A stretch of 64,000 nt of DNA from Leuconostoc suionicum (GCF_001891125.1 NZ_CP015247.1:1320501-1384500); one strand, 5' to 3'. Positions 1-9,048 are shown, counted from the first letter of the stretch. Notes: generated by a model not told the origin, from the letters alone. Program-made: numbers and translations.

Positions 1-762
1 ATTTGTCGTTAACCACTGCCCAAATAACTTTGTCTTTTCGCCACTTGTTTCTGGATAATCAACTTGCACAGATTTATTAGAAGTATGAATTGATGGTTCT
101 ACTGTAGGGGTTAACAAAGCGACTTGATCAACAGTACCAAAATTTTGCTTGTTTTTTGAATGAACAAGCTTTAAAAATTGCTGCGTTTGACGTAGTAACG
201 GCCAGTCACCTTGTTGCAATTGTTTTAATGTAATATCCGGTAATTCTTCAAGCTTTTTCCAAAATTTCAAAAACAGCAAAGCCGTGGCATGTGCATCCGC
301 ATTGGCACGATGTGCATTTTTGAGCGTGATATTTAAGTAGGTCGTTAAATCTAATAAACGATATCCTGGAGCTGTTGGAAACAATATTTGAGCAAGCTGT
401 ACTGTGTCGATAGCGGCGGATTTTAAGGGTGGAAGACCAGTTCTTTCGAACTCATCATTTAAATAAGGATAATCAAAATTAACATTGTGCGCAATAATCA
501 CTGCATCTTGAAGTAAGTTTTGCAATAATGGTGCAATTTCTTCGAAATACGGTGCGTTTTGCACATCAGTTTGTGATATATGCGTGAGCTGTTGAATCTG
601 ACGATCAATTAATTGGCCTGGATTGACGAAAGATTCAAAATGATCAACGATTTGACGTTTTTTTATAAATGTCATACCAATTTGAATAATTCGCCCACCT
701 TTTTTTACGCTATGTCCTGTGGTCTCAAGATCGACAACCACGAATGTATCGTTGGCGTTCAT
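1..762 (-). CDS. dinG: DinG-type DnaQ-family exonuclease/helicase, N-terminal part (cut by window edge)
   Basis: The frame is open for 254 codons from an ATG at 762 to base 1 and has no stop, so the gene continues to the left of the window. The N-terminus has the DEDD exonuclease motif DLETTG (residues 11-16), then a conserved histidine and aspartates (IAHNVNFD, ANADAH). The stretch DVQNAPYFEE is typical of the exonuclease domain fused to DinG helicases in Firmicutes rather than of PolC or DnaQ epsilon. The helicase half is not visible, so the DinG name is inferred. It is divergent from the mevalonate operon. A perfect palindrome GTGCTAGCAC lies just upstream at 786-795. Confidence 0.8.
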   Translation of the reverse strand, partial: MNANDTFVVVDLETTGHSVKKGGRIIQIGMTFIKKRQIVDHFESFVNPGQLIDRQIQQLTHISQTDVQNAPYFEEIAPLLQNLLQDAVIIAHNVNFDYPYLNDEFERTGLPPLKSAAIDTVQLAQILFPTAPGYRLLDLTTYLNITLKNAHRANADAHATALLFLKFWKKLEELPDITLKQLQQGDWPLLRQTQQFLKLVHSKNKQNFGTVDQVALLTPTVEPSIHTSNKSVQVDYPETSGEKTKLFGQWLTTN

Positions 763-804
763 ATAAAGCACCTTTCTAAACGTGCGTGCTAGCACTTTTT
801 ATGT

Positions 805-859
805 GAGAATTGCGCTGTTTACTACACAATCATTATGCGCACTAAACAACGCAATTCTC
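805..859. repeat. Inverted repeat in the dinG/mvk divergent intergenic region
   Basis: GAGAATTGCG (805-814) and CGCAATTCTC (850-859) form a perfect 10-bp stem. After one mismatch it is extended by TGTTT/AAACA (816-820/844-848), leaving a 23-nt loop. A T-rich stretch follows on the plus strand, so it could act as a plus-strand terminator that insulates the mvk promoter at 868-897. The sequence does not decide its role. Confidence 0.5.
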
Positions 860-867
860 TTTTATAT

Positions 868-897
868 TTTACACTAAATACTACTGTGCGGTACAAT
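868..897 (+). promoter_or_regulatory. Putative sigma-A promoter of the mevalonate operon
   Basis: TTTACA at 868-873 and TACAAT at 892-897 are separated by 18 bp. The predicted start site near 904 leaves a short leader with the ribosome-binding sequence TGGAGAAA before the ATG at 922. Assignment is by consensus match only. Confidence 0.55.
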
Positions 898-921
898 AGT
901 AAAGTACATCTGGAGAAATTT

Positions 922-1854
922 ATGTTAAGTCAAATGAATGGCGTAGGTCAATCCCACGCAAAAGCAATATTAATCGGCGAACACGCCGTTGTTTATGGCG
1001 AACCTGCCATTGCAATTCCCCTACCAAATATGACAGTCACTGCTACATTGAGACCAGCATTTCGTGGTCAAACAATTGATGGTGCTGAATTTCATGGCGA
1101 TTTAAGTGAACTTGGTGCAAACGTTGAAGGTATCCGACAACTATTATTGCGCCTAATCAATAAATTCAAAATGACTAATGTGCCATTCCTTCTTTCTATT
1201 GAATCAAATGTTCCTCAAGAGCGAGGTTTTGGTGCTTCAGCTGCTCTAGCAACTGCGATTACAAGAGCATTCTTTGATTACTTTAAGACAACTTTAAGTA
1301 ATACGGAACTGAACTACTTCACAAATATTGAAGAAGTCATCTCCCATGGATCGCCTTCTGGCTTAGATGCCACCACCGTTAATTCGAGCAACCCTATTTG
1401 GTTTATCAAAAACGAAACAATGGAAAAATTTGAAATGAACTTAGCAGGTACGTTGGTATTAGCCGATACAGGTATCCACGGTCAAACCGTTCACGCCGTC
1501 AGCATAGTCAAAGAATTTTTGACTAATGATCAAGAACGCGCTTGGTCAACAATTAGTCATCTCGGACAAATTGCTGAAAAAATACGGATTGATATTTCTG
1601 AAAATAATCCTGAGCATTTAGGTATGATGTTTACAGCAGCCCACCACGAATTACAATCATTGGGTATTTCACATCCCAAGCTTGACAAGTTAGTTAATGC
1701 TGCGAATCACGCGGGGGCTCTAGGAGCAAAGTTAACGGGCGCTGGCATTGGTGGTGCTATGTTTGCCTTAGCTAGAAATAACAATGACGCAATTGCAATT
1801 GCCAATGCTCTCAATAAAGCTGGCGCACAGAATACATGGATTCAACCCTTATGA
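922..1854 (+). CDS. mvk: Mevalonate kinase
   Basis: This GHMP kinase phosphorylates mevalonate with ATP, the first phosphorylation of the mevalonate pathway in the cytoplasm. The 310-residue product opens with the conserved SHAKAILIGEHAVVYGEPAI, has the ATP-binding GHMP loop PQERGFGASAALA and ends with the GHMP C-terminal motif AKLTGAGIGGAMFA. An upstream in-frame ATG at 835 exists, but it precedes the predicted promoter. The ATG at 922 follows a good ribosome-binding site (CTGGAGAAATTT), so it is preferred. The stop overlaps the mvaD start in an ATGA quartet, indicating translational coupling. Confidence 0.93.
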   Translation: MLSQMNGVGQSHAKAILIGEHAVVYGEPAIAIPLPNMTVTATLRPAFRGQTIDGAEFHGDLSELGANVEGIRQLLLRLINKFKMTNVPFLLSIESNVPQERGFGASAALATAITRAFFDYFKTTLSNTELNYFTNIEEVISHGSPSGLDATTVNSSNPIWFIKNETMEKFEMNLAGTLVLADTGIHGQTVHAVSIVKEFLTNDQERAWSTISHLGQIAEKIRIDISENNPEHLGMMFTAAHHELQSLGISHPKLDKLVNAANHAGALGAKLTGAGIGGAMFALARNNNDAIAIANALNKAGAQNTWIQPL

Positions 1855-2792
1855 AAGCTACTGCCCATACAAATATCGCCCTCATAAAATACTGGGGGAA
1901 AAGAAATACGGAACTGAACTTACCGACAACTAGCTCACTTTCATTAACACTAGACAAGTTTTACACAACAACTTCTGTGCAACCTGCCAATCATGATTGT
2001 TTTATTTTGAATAATCAAGTCGTGGACGCTACCCGTGTTCATCACTTTTTGGATATTCTACGACAGCAGTTGGGCAACTTTACACCGTTGCAGGTTGTTT
2101 CTGAAAATCACGTACCTACAAGTGCTGGATTAGCCTCCTCTGCTTCAGCTTTTGCTGCATTAACGGGAGCTGTTACACACGAGCTAGGAATGGACCTATC
2201 CAAGGAAGAATTATCCCGCTTAGCCCGTCGTGGTTCCGGTTCAGCTAGTCGCTCTTTTTTTGGTAACTTCGCCATGTGGCATAAAGGTATTGACGACGCA
2301 TCTTCTTTTGCCGAGAGCCTTAACGCACCTGAATTGCCCATTGCTTTGGTTGTTGCTGAAGTTTGTGATGCGCCTAAAAAAATAACTTCAACTGAGGGGA
2401 TGAAACGTGCAGTTACCTCACCAAATTATGATCACTGGCTATCAAAGTCTGCTAATCAATTCATTGATATGCAACATGCCATACTAGATCAAGATATTGA
2501 CAAAATTGGTGCTTTGGCTGAAGATAATGCCTTGGGTATGCATGCTTTAAATTTAACAGCTACAAAGAGCCCATTCACTTATTTTACAGACAAAACACAA
2601 TTAATTTTATCTTTAATACAAGATATGCGCCATCAAGGTATATTAGCCTATGCAACAATTGATGCAGGACCAAACGTTAAAATTATCACAACAGCGCAAG
2701 AAGCACCCAAAATTGCGACCATACTAAATCATGCCATACCATCTCTGAAACTTGAAATTGCTCAAAGCGGGCCTGGAATTTCTTATGACTAA
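1851..2792 (+). CDS. mvaD: Diphosphomevalonate decarboxylase
   Basis: The enzyme converts 5-diphosphomevalonate to isopentenyl diphosphate with ATP hydrolysis and CO2 release. The family N-terminus ATAHTNIALIKYWGKRN begins two residues after the chosen start, and the GHMP loop VPTSAGLASSASAFAAL follows near residue 90. The 313-residue length suits the family. The ATG at 1851 overlaps the mvk stop by 4 bp and matches the usual start of the family; an ATG 15 bp upstream is inside mvk and less likely. The end overlaps the next gene by 8 bp. Confidence 0.93.
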   Translation: MKATAHTNIALIKYWGKRNTELNLPTTSSLSLTLDKFYTTTSVQPANHDCFILNNQVVDATRVHHFLDILRQQLGNFTPLQVVSENHVPTSAGLASSASAFAALTGAVTHELGMDLSKEELSRLARRGSGSASRSFFGNFAMWHKGIDDASSFAESLNAPELPIALVVAEVCDAPKKITSTEGMKRAVTSPNYDHWLSKSANQFIDMQHAILDQDIDKIGALAEDNALGMHALNLTATKSPFTYFTDKTQLILSLIQDMRHQGILAYATIDAGPNVKIITTAQEAPKIATILNHAIPSLKLEIAQSGPGISYD

Positions 2793-3804
2793 AATATTAA
2801 TCCCTGGTAAACTCTTTTTGGCTGGTGAATATGCAATTACTAATCCTGGTAATACCGCACTAATTGTTGCCATTACTACAGGATTAACAATAGAAATTAC
2901 TTCAGCACGGGATGTTTCCACTGCTACTTCTAATATCATTACAGATGATCTAACATTCAATATCAACCATGAAACGCCAGAGCAAACTGATGACTGGCGT
3001 TTTGTTCGCGCAGCTGTGAATCTGATGACTCACTATGTTCATATGAAAAAATTAAGCCCCAAATTACAAGAAGTAAATATTGATATCAAAAGTAATATGA
3101 ATCATCATACAGGTAAAATTGGTCTTGGTTCATCTGCGGCCGTGGTTGTAGGCATCGTATCGGCTTTTAATAATCATTTCAAATTCAACCTAACGTTACT
3201 GACTCAATTTAAAATTGCTGCGCTCGCACACTTGCACGTGCAAAAAAATGGTTCATTAGGTGATGTTGCAGCAATAACATACGGCGGTGTTATTTCATAC
3301 CAGAGCCCCGATTTATCTCAATATCAAACAGCAGATAAAAATTGGCTTCAGCCTGAAATTGTTGATGTCCCTTGGAAAAAACTAAACATCGTTCCCCTCA
3401 GTTGGCCGCAGGATTGGCAAATCCTCCTAGGTGCCACACATGAAAGCGCCGATACACGTAAGGCACTCTCCTCAAGAACATTGCCAACTTCTTTTTTCAA
3501 AGAAAGTCAATATATCGCTGATGTCGTCGTTCAATCGATTATTAAAAATGACTACAAGCAATTTTCAAAAGGTTTAAAATTAAATCAAACCATCTTACAG
3601 CACACATTATCCCAGAAATACGTTACACCAAAACTAGCAATTCTACTGCAGACACTTGGCGATACCGCAGGAAAAATCAGTGGTGCTGGATTTGGTGATA
3701 ATGGGTTTGCGATTGTTAATGGACCTACAGATTTACCAGAAAAGTGGCTTGCAGCTGAAATTGAGCCACATTACGTCCAAATTGCCCCACAGAATCGAGG
3801 TTAA
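2785..3804 (+). CDS. mvaK2: Phosphomevalonate kinase
   Basis: This GHMP kinase makes 5-diphosphomevalonate from phosphomevalonate, the step before MvaD. The start MTKILIPGKLFLAGEYAI is the canonical family N-terminus. The GHMP loop TGKIGLGSSAAVVVG is near residue 115, and the C-terminal GISGAGFGDNG-type motif (here KISGAGFGDNG) is present. At 339 residues it is slightly shorter than the usual 350-370. The start at 2785 overlaps the mvaD end by 8 bp; a longer frame from 2752 adds residues inside mvaD with no family support. Confidence 0.92.
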   Translation: MTKILIPGKLFLAGEYAITNPGNTALIVAITTGLTIEITSARDVSTATSNIITDDLTFNINHETPEQTDDWRFVRAAVNLMTHYVHMKKLSPKLQEVNIDIKSNMNHHTGKIGLGSSAAVVVGIVSAFNNHFKFNLTLLTQFKIAALAHLHVQKNGSLGDVAAITYGGVISYQSPDLSQYQTADKNWLQPEIVDVPWKKLNIVPLSWPQDWQILLGATHESADTRKALSSRTLPTSFFKESQYIADVVVQSIIKNDYKQFSKGLKLNQTILQHTLSQKYVTPKLAILLQTLGDTAGKISGAGFGDNGFAIVNGPTDLPEKWLAAEIEPHYVQIAPQNRG

Positions 3805-3805
3805 A

Positions 3806-4858
3806 ATGACTGAATCTGCTCAATCTCATCGTAAAGATGAACATCTATCACTTGGTGTCAAACTCTGGCGTCAAAATGCAATGCCTGTCATTGGTGCAAC
3901 TTATGATGATGTACGTTGGTTACCCAACACTTTTCCCGAAATGAGTGTGTCAGAAGTTGATGCTTCAACCAAATTATTTGATCATCACTTTAAATGGCCA
4001 TTCTATATTGAAGCCATGACTGGCGGATCAGCTTTAACTGGTCGCATCAATATGGAACTTGCTGAGGTAGCTGCTGAGTCAAATATTGCTATGGCAGTTG
4101 GCTCACAATCAATTGCACTAAAAGAACCTGAAACACGTGAATCATTCACAATTGTTCGTAAGAAAAATCCCGATGGCTTTCTATTTGCCAATTTAGGCGC
4201 CGATCATCCTATTTCAAATGTGCGTACTGCCATTGATATGATTGACGCTAATGCTATTGAACTTCATGTTAATGCTGCCCAAGAACTTGTCATGGCTGAA
4301 GGGGATCGCAAATTTTATTGGCTAGACAATCTTGCTGAAATCATTGCAAAGTCACCTGTTCCGGTGATAATTAAGGAAGTTGGCTTTGGCATGAGTCAGT
4401 CAACTTTCAAACAAATTGCTAATTTAAATCCAGCTGCTATCAACGTTGGCGGAGCAAACGGAACAAATTTTTCTATTATTGAACAAAGGCGTAATCGACT
4501 TTCTGAAGCTGTCGATTTAGATAATTACGGATTATCAACCGTCGAAAGTTTGCTGGAAGCAAAAATGGCTAACAACCATTTACCCCTAATTGCAACGGGA
4601 GGCATTCAAAGTGTGAATCATGTTATAACTAGTCTCATGCTGGGCGCATCTTTAACTTCTAGTGCTGGTTTCATGCTCACAACCCTAATGGAAAAAGGTC
4701 AAAAATCATTACTCGAAGAAATTAATGCATGGCAAGTAGCGTTACCACGTCTCTTTACTTTACTTGGTGCCCAAAATATAGCTGAGTTGCAACATAAACC
4801 ATTAATATACAGCCCTAGCCTACAAAGCTTTATTGCACAACAAAAAGCATCTCAATGA
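3806..4858 (+). CDS. fni: Isopentenyl-diphosphate delta-isomerase, type 2
   Basis: This is the FMN- and NADPH-dependent isomerase that interconverts IPP and DMAPP and completes the pathway. Visible motifs are RKDEHLSL near the N-terminus, EAMTGGS in the FMN-binding region, NVGGANGTNF, and LIATGGIQ with SLMLGAS near the phosphate-binding end. The 350-residue length fits. The ATG at 3806 starts one base after the mvaK2 stop. A frame extended to 3656 would run far into mvaK2 and is rejected. The gene ends in a shared bidirectional terminator with hpt. Confidence 0.93.
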   Translation: MTESAQSHRKDEHLSLGVKLWRQNAMPVIGATYDDVRWLPNTFPEMSVSEVDASTKLFDHHFKWPFYIEAMTGGSALTGRINMELAEVAAESNIAMAVGSQSIALKEPETRESFTIVRKKNPDGFLFANLGADHPISNVRTAIDMIDANAIELHVNAAQELVMAEGDRKFYWLDNLAEIIAKSPVPVIIKEVGFGMSQSTFKQIANLNPAAINVGGANGTNFSIIEQRRNRLSEAVDLDNYGLSTVESLLEAKMANNHLPLIATGGIQSVNHVITSLMLGASLTSSAGFMLTTLMEKGQKSLLEEINAWQVALPRLFTLLGAQNIAELQHKPLIYSPSLQSFIAQQKASQ

Positions 4859-4868
4859 GATGCTTTTT
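4842..4868. terminator. Bidirectional Rho-independent terminator between fni and hpt
   Basis: A perfect 12-bp stem AAAAAGCATCTC/GAGATGCTTTTT surrounds a 3-nt loop (AAT). It has T runs on both strands and lies between convergent genes; its left arm overlaps the last codons of fni. Confidence 0.9.
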
Positions 4869-4875
4869 CATTTAA

Positions 4876-5439
4876 TTATTTTATTAAATCAACTTTGTCA
4901 AAGTCAACAATAGCAATTACCGGCAAATTTCTGAAGAAGTTATTATAATCCATACCATAACCAACCAAAAATTCGTCTGGTACATCTAAACCAAAATAAT
5001 CAACTTCAAAATCAACTACTCTAGCCTCTTTCTTATCAGCCAACGCCACTGTGGTGACACTTGAGGCGCCCTTTAATTCAAAATAATTGTGCAACCATTG
5101 CATTGTTCTTCCTGAATCAATAATCTCATCAACAATAACAACATCTCGATTAGTTAAATCCATGCTAACATCATGAACCACTTTGACTTGGCCAGTTGAT
5201 GCTGCGCCTGAATAGCTTTTAACGTCTACAAAATCAAAATCAACATCTAAAGGCATCTTACGTAATAAATCAGTAGCGAAAATGACCCCACCTTTCAGTA
5301 CAGCAATAAAAATTGGACGTTCTTTATTATTTTCGAATTTTGATGTTAATTCATTAGCCACACGCTGAACTTGAGCCTGAATATCTGTTTCTGTTGCCAA
5401 CACCCCTTTAATAGCAGGATGTGTAATCAAAGGTCTCAT
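4876..5439 (-). CDS. hpt: Hypoxanthine phosphoribosyltransferase
   Basis: This purine-salvage enzyme transfers ribose 5-phosphate from PRPP to hypoxanthine or guanine. The PRPP-binding signature VVIVDEIIDSGRTM is complete, and FIAVLKGGVIFATDL and the C-terminal VGYGMDYNNFFRNLP region match the family. The 187-residue length is typical. The ATG at 5439 overlaps the purB stop by 4 bp (ATGA type), so it is probably translated from the purB mRNA. Confidence 0.93.
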   Translation of the reverse strand: MRPLITHPAIKGVLATETDIQAQVQRVANELTSKFENNKERPIFIAVLKGGVIFATDLLRKMPLDVDFDFVDVKSYSGAASTGQVKVVHDVSMDLTNRDVVIVDEIIDSGRTMQWLHNYFELKGASSVTTVALADKKEARVVDFEVDYFGLDVPDEFLVGYGMDYNNFFRNLPVIAIVDFDKVDLIK

Positions 5440-6731
5440 GCTAAACCTACCCTCTTAAAAATTTCATCAACATGACGTAGATGATAATGATAATCAAATG
5501 CATCGTCAATTTGTTCTTTGGTCAAATTGGATTGAATAGTTGGGTCTGCATCAACCAATTCTCGGAACATCATTTGTTCATCCCATGAACGAGCCGTCAG
5601 TGGTTGCACAGTGTCATATGCTTGCTCACGTGATAATCCAGCATCGATTAGGCTTAATAATAGGCGTTGTGAATAAATCAAGCCATAAGTACGATCCATA
5701 TTCTTTTTCATTGTGTCTGGGAAAACACCCAAATTATTTAGAATACTCGTATGACGATTCAACATGTAATCAAGCAAAGCAGTTGCGTCAGCTAATATAA
5801 TACGTTCTGCTGATGAATGTGAAATATCACGTTCATGCCACAAGGTCACGTTCTCCAAAGCTGTTACCGCATAGCCACGTAATACGCGGGCAAGGCCAGT
5901 AATGTTCTCATCACCAATAGGATTACGCTTATGAGGCATTGCAGAAGATCCCTTTTGCCCCTTAGCAAATCCTTCTTCAACTTCATGTATTTCAGAACGT
6001 TGTAGTGATCGGATTTCAGTAGCTAGTTCCTCCATCTGTGTACCTATTAAAGCAATGGTCTGGATATAATCAGCATGTAAATCACGAGGTAACACTTGTG
6101 ACCCAATTGGCTGCGGTGTCAGCCCAAGCTCTTTCATAGCAACTTCTTCAACACGCGGTGGCACGTTAGCAAAGGTTCCGACTGCTCCTGAGAGCTTACC
6201 TGTTTCAACTTCAGCGGCAACACGATCAAAACGTTCAATAGCACGTGTTGCAGAAGCATAGAAGCGTGCCATTTTCAAACCAAATGTTGTTGGTTCAGCA
6301 TGAACGCCATGTGTCCGTCCCATCATAACAGTATCTTTATATTGCAGAGCCAATTTTTTAATTGCTTCACGCCAATTTTGTAAGTCTTGTTTGATAATAT
6401 CATTTGCCTGACGTAGACGTAATGCTTGAGCTGTATCAACCACATCAGTTGACGTTAAACCATAGTGAATCCACTTACGTTCGTCGCCAAGTGACTCAGA
6501 AACATTACGCGTAAATGCAACCACATCATGTCGTGTTGATAATTCGATTTCTGCAATACGATCAACGTCAAATCTAGCGTTTGCACGTATCTTCTCTAAA
6601 TCTTTAGTTGGAATGTGTCCTTCAGCGACCCAACCAGCATCAACAGCAATTTCAACATCAAGCCATGTCTGATATTGATTTTTTAGCGACCAAATGTCGC
6701 GGAGTTGTTCTCGTGAATATCGTTCAAGCAT
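5436..6731 (-). CDS. purB: Adenylosuccinate lyase
   Basis: The enzyme acts twice in purine synthesis, releasing fumarate from SAICAR and from adenylosuccinate. The fumarase/aspartase superfamily signature GSSAMPHKRNP is present, with TSTDVVDTAQ and MMGRTHGVHAEP supplying active-site threonine and histidine residues. The product is 431 residues from the ATG at 6731 (MLERYSREQL), the standard family start; the longer frame to 6782 lies inside the upstream channel gene. Coupling with hpt links de novo synthesis and salvage. Confidence 0.94.
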   Translation of the reverse strand: MLERYSREQLRDIWSLKNQYQTWLDVEIAVDAGWVAEGHIPTKDLEKIRANARFDVDRIAEIELSTRHDVVAFTRNVSESLGDERKWIHYGLTSTDVVDTAQALRLRQANDIIKQDLQNWREAIKKLALQYKDTVMMGRTHGVHAEPTTFGLKMARFYASATRAIERFDRVAAEVETGKLSGAVGTFANVPPRVEEVAMKELGLTPQPIGSQVLPRDLHADYIQTIALIGTQMEELATEIRSLQRSEIHEVEEGFAKGQKGSSAMPHKRNPIGDENITGLARVLRGYAVTALENVTLWHERDISHSSAERIILADATALLDYMLNRHTSILNNLGVFPDTMKKNMDRTYGLIYSQRLLLSLIDAGLSREQAYDTVQPLTARSWDEQMMFRELVDADPTIQSNLTKEQIDDAFDYHYHLRHVDEIFKRVGLA

Positions 6732-7488
6732 TATTTTTGTCCTTTGTGAAATAAAGTGAAGCAGCGAGTAATAAGCCACCAAACGTGTTACCTAAAAATG
6801 CTGGTACAAGATTATGCAACATTTGTACCAATGTAATCGTACCATTAAAATAAGCAGCTGGCAGTAAGAAAAAATTAGCAATTACATGATTGAATCCAAT
6901 CAACACAAAAATCATGACTGGAAACCACATACCTACTATTTTCCCAATAGCATCCTTGGCGACCATACCTAAGTATACACCCATCGCCACCAACCAATTC
7001 GCACCGATTGCCGAAAAGAAAATCATCGGCATACTTGGGGTTACTTTAGCCATTGCCATTGCTGCAACTTGTTTGCCATAAATATCCACCTTGGTCAGCC
7101 CTAAATAGTGTCCAAAAATATAGGCTAATAAAATCGCACCAAGTCCATTGAGCAAAGTTATCAGTGTTACTTCAAAAAAATAACGCAACCAACCCAAATT
7201 ATGATTTAAAGCGCCGTAACCAAGAATAAACATATTTCCAGTAGCTAGTTCTTGTCCAGTGAACACAATCATAATTAGTCCGACCGGAAATAAGGACGCA
7301 CCGACCAAAGAGACAATAGGAGATTGGAGAGCAGTTAGTGGTGCCATAGCACGTATTGCTGCTAAAAATCCCAAAGAAATAGCAACGCCACCCAGTATCC
7401 CAAGCGTCACTTTTTTCCTGAGAGGATAGCCAACTTTTCGTCGGACAGTATCAACTAGCAATACTTGCATTTCATCGTGTGTGTGCAT
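6724..7488 (-). CDS. Formate/nitrite transporter (FNT) family channel
   Basis: A polytopic membrane protein of about 254 residues with six hydrophobic segments. The FNT signatures are visible: MVFTGQELATGNMF in the first half and GFNHVIANFFLLPAAYF with the pore histidine in the second. FNT proteins conduct formate, nitrite or other small monoacids; the substrate is not clear here. Two ATGs are possible. Bases GGAG sit directly against the ATG at 7494 but at good spacing from the ATG at 7488, which is chosen. The 3' end overlaps purB by 8 bp, which places the gene first in this operon. Confidence 0.85.
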   Translation of the reverse strand: MHTHDEMQVLLVDTVRRKVGYPLRKKVTLGILGGVAISLGFLAAIRAMAPLTALQSPIVSLVGASLFPVGLIMIVFTGQELATGNMFILGYGALNHNLGWLRYFFEVTLITLLNGLGAILLAYIFGHYLGLTKVDIYGKQVAAMAMAKVTPSMPMIFFSAIGANWLVAMGVYLGMVAKDAIGKIVGMWFPVMIFVLIGFNHVIANFFLLPAAYFNGTITLVQMLHNLVPAFLGNTFGGLLLAASLYFTKDKNNA

Positions 7489-7589
7489 ATTCATCTCCAG
7501 AATAACTTGATTTAATTTTCTCTACTCAATTATTTTACCAGTTATTTTACTAGTTGCGTTCGTAATTAAATTAGTATTTTCTCACAAAA

Positions 7590-7616
7590 ATAAAAAAAGT
7601 TCGGTTTATCCGAACG
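7590..7616 (-). terminator. Rho-independent terminator after glpF
   Basis: GTTCGG/CCGAAC arms (7599-7604 and 7610-7615) with a 5-nt loop are followed on the minus strand by a run of seven T. It ends the glpF transcript before the FNT gene. The 7495-7589 stretch shows no other obvious feature. Confidence 0.85.
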
Positions 7617-7663
7617 AAACAGTGTTTTTTATAATTTTAAGCGAACGTTTGGATTGTAAGCGT

Positions 7664-8383
7664 TCACAGGCCTAAATAAAACTTTGAAAATAAGGCAGCG
7701 AAAATTGCGCCGACAAATGGCGCTATGCCAGGCACAAGAATACCGTATTGAAAATCACTGGAAGCTCGTCTTTTCCAGGGAATAATTGTATATGCAATAC
7801 GTGGCCCCATATCTCGAGCCAGGTTCATTGCAAATCCAGTGGTACCACCTAAGCCCATACCAACAGCCCAAACTAAGAAAGCCACAGCTAGCGGAACCAT
7901 ACCAGGAGCATCCCCCGCTTTTGCAGAAATAGCTAATATACCTGTCAAAAATACGAATGTCGCAAACATTTCAACAAAAAAATTACGTGGTAAGTTACGA
8001 ATTGCTGGCGCTGTTGAAAAGATATTACGAACGATTACTGGATCAATATCTTTTTCAGATAACTTAAATTGATCAGCATACATAATGTAGACAATAATTG
8101 AGCCGAAAACACCGCCCAATACTTCTACAAAACTAACAATTAAGAAATACTCAAACTGGATATTCCCTAAAATAAGTTGGGCCATCGCCATCGCAGGATT
8201 AATATAAACTTCCCCAAAGATAAACAAAACAATTGCTATTCCAAATCCCCAAGTTGTAATCGAAAACAGATGACCTGAACCGTGGTATTTTGTACGATTC
8301 AACACTTCATCAGCGTGAACGCCAACTCCGAAAACAATCATGAGCGCAGTGCCCATGAATTCAGCCAACAATTGATGTATCAT
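7664..8383 (-). CDS. glpF: Aquaglyceroporin, glycerol uptake facilitator family
   Basis: A six-helix channel protein of 239 residues from the major intrinsic protein family. The first pore motif is intact (INPAMAMAQ), but the second reads NLARD instead of NPARD in GFAMNLARDMGPR. The aspartate after the second motif is the usual mark of the glycerol-conducting subgroup. It would allow passive entry of glycerol or other small solutes. A strong ribosome-binding site (TTAGGAGATT) precedes the ATG. The gene has its own predicted promoter and terminator, so it is monocistronic. The symbol is by subfamily, since lactic acid bacteria carry several such paralogues. Confidence 0.82.
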   Translation of the reverse strand: MIHQLLAEFMGTALMIVFGVGVHADEVLNRTKYHGSGHLFSITTWGFGIAIVLFIFGEVYINPAMAMAQLILGNIQFEYFLIVSFVEVLGGVFGSIIVYIMYADQFKLSEKDIDPVIVRNIFSTAPAIRNLPRNFFVEMFATFVFLTGILAISAKAGDAPGMVPLAVAFLVWAVGMGLGGTTGFAMNLARDMGPRIAYTIIPWKRRASSDFQYGILVPGIAPFVGAIFAALFSKFYLGL

Positions 8384-8465
8384 TTTTAATCTCCTAAGGG
8401 GTTGAAAATTTTCATGTGAAGTTTTAAATTACAGTCACCTAACTATATTAAGGCTTCAGGACCAG

Positions 8466-8494
8466 ACTGTAAAGGTTTTTTATGACTTTGTCAA
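8466..8494 (-). promoter_or_regulatory. Putative sigma-A promoter of the glycerol facilitator gene
   Basis: On the minus strand a perfect TTGACA (8489-8494) is followed after 17 bp by TACAGT (8466-8471). This leaves an 80-nt leader to the ATG. Confidence 0.6.
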
Positions 8495-8552
8495 CAAACC
8501 GTCATATTTCTAGATATTCCGTCAAATCGTAGCTTTTAATAGTTTAATAAAA

Positions 8553-8561
8553 TGCTATAAT
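8553..8561 (+). promoter_or_regulatory. Extended -10 promoter of the flavodoxin gene
   Basis: TGCTATAAT is a perfect extended -10 element 35 bp upstream of the flavodoxin ATG. No good -35 element is seen, which is common for extended -10 promoters. Confidence 0.6.
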
Positions 8562-8595
8562 TACCTTTGATAATTAAAATAAAGAGGACTATAAA

Positions 8596-9048
8596 ATGAA
8601 AGCACAAGTTGTCTATGCAACACTTACTGGAAACAATGAAGATGTAGCAGATATTATTATTGAAGCGCTTGAAAATGCTGATGTTACGGTGAAAAAATCT
8701 GAAATTAGTCAAACCGAGGTTGATGAATTAGAAGATGTCGATATTGCCGTGGTTGTTCCCTATACATACGATCAGGGCTCACTACCAGATGAAGGATTAG
8801 ACTTTTATGATGATCTAGCTGATGCAAATCTCGAGGGTGTTGTATACGGTGTTGCGGGATCAGGAGATACCTACTATTTAGATGATTATTGCTTAGCGGT
8901 ACCAAAATTCGAAAAACAATTTTCGCTTACCAACGCAACTAAAGGTGCAGCAGGTGTCAAAATTAACTTAAACCCACAAGCAAACGATATCCCGACACTA
9001 CAAAAATTTGCACAAGATTTAATTGCTACAGCTAAAAATAGCAAATAA
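8596..9048 (+). CDS. Flavodoxin
   Basis: A 150-residue cytoplasmic FMN protein that would carry electrons at low potential. The phosphate-binding loop ATLTGNNEDVAD matches the flavodoxin consensus (T-x-T-G-N-x-E), and YTYDQGSLPD and GSGDTYYLDDYC match the two loops that flank the isoalloxazine ring. The protein is strongly acidic, as is usual. It stands alone between its own promoter and a terminator, so no redox partner is suggested by context. The ribosome-binding site AAAGAGGAC precedes the ATG. Confidence 0.88.
   Translation: MKAQVVYATLTGNNEDVADIIIEALENADVTVKKSEISQTEVDELEDVDIAVVVPYTYDQGSLPDEGLDFYDDLADANLEGVVYGVAGSGDTYYLDDYCLAVPKFEKQFSLTNATKGAAGVKINLNPQANDIPTLQKFAQDLIATAKNSK

Noticed and set aside
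835-921. N-terminal extension of mevalonate kinase from ATG 835
   Set aside because: It lies mostly upstream of the predicted promoter, has no family similarity, and a better ribosome-binding site precedes ATG 922.
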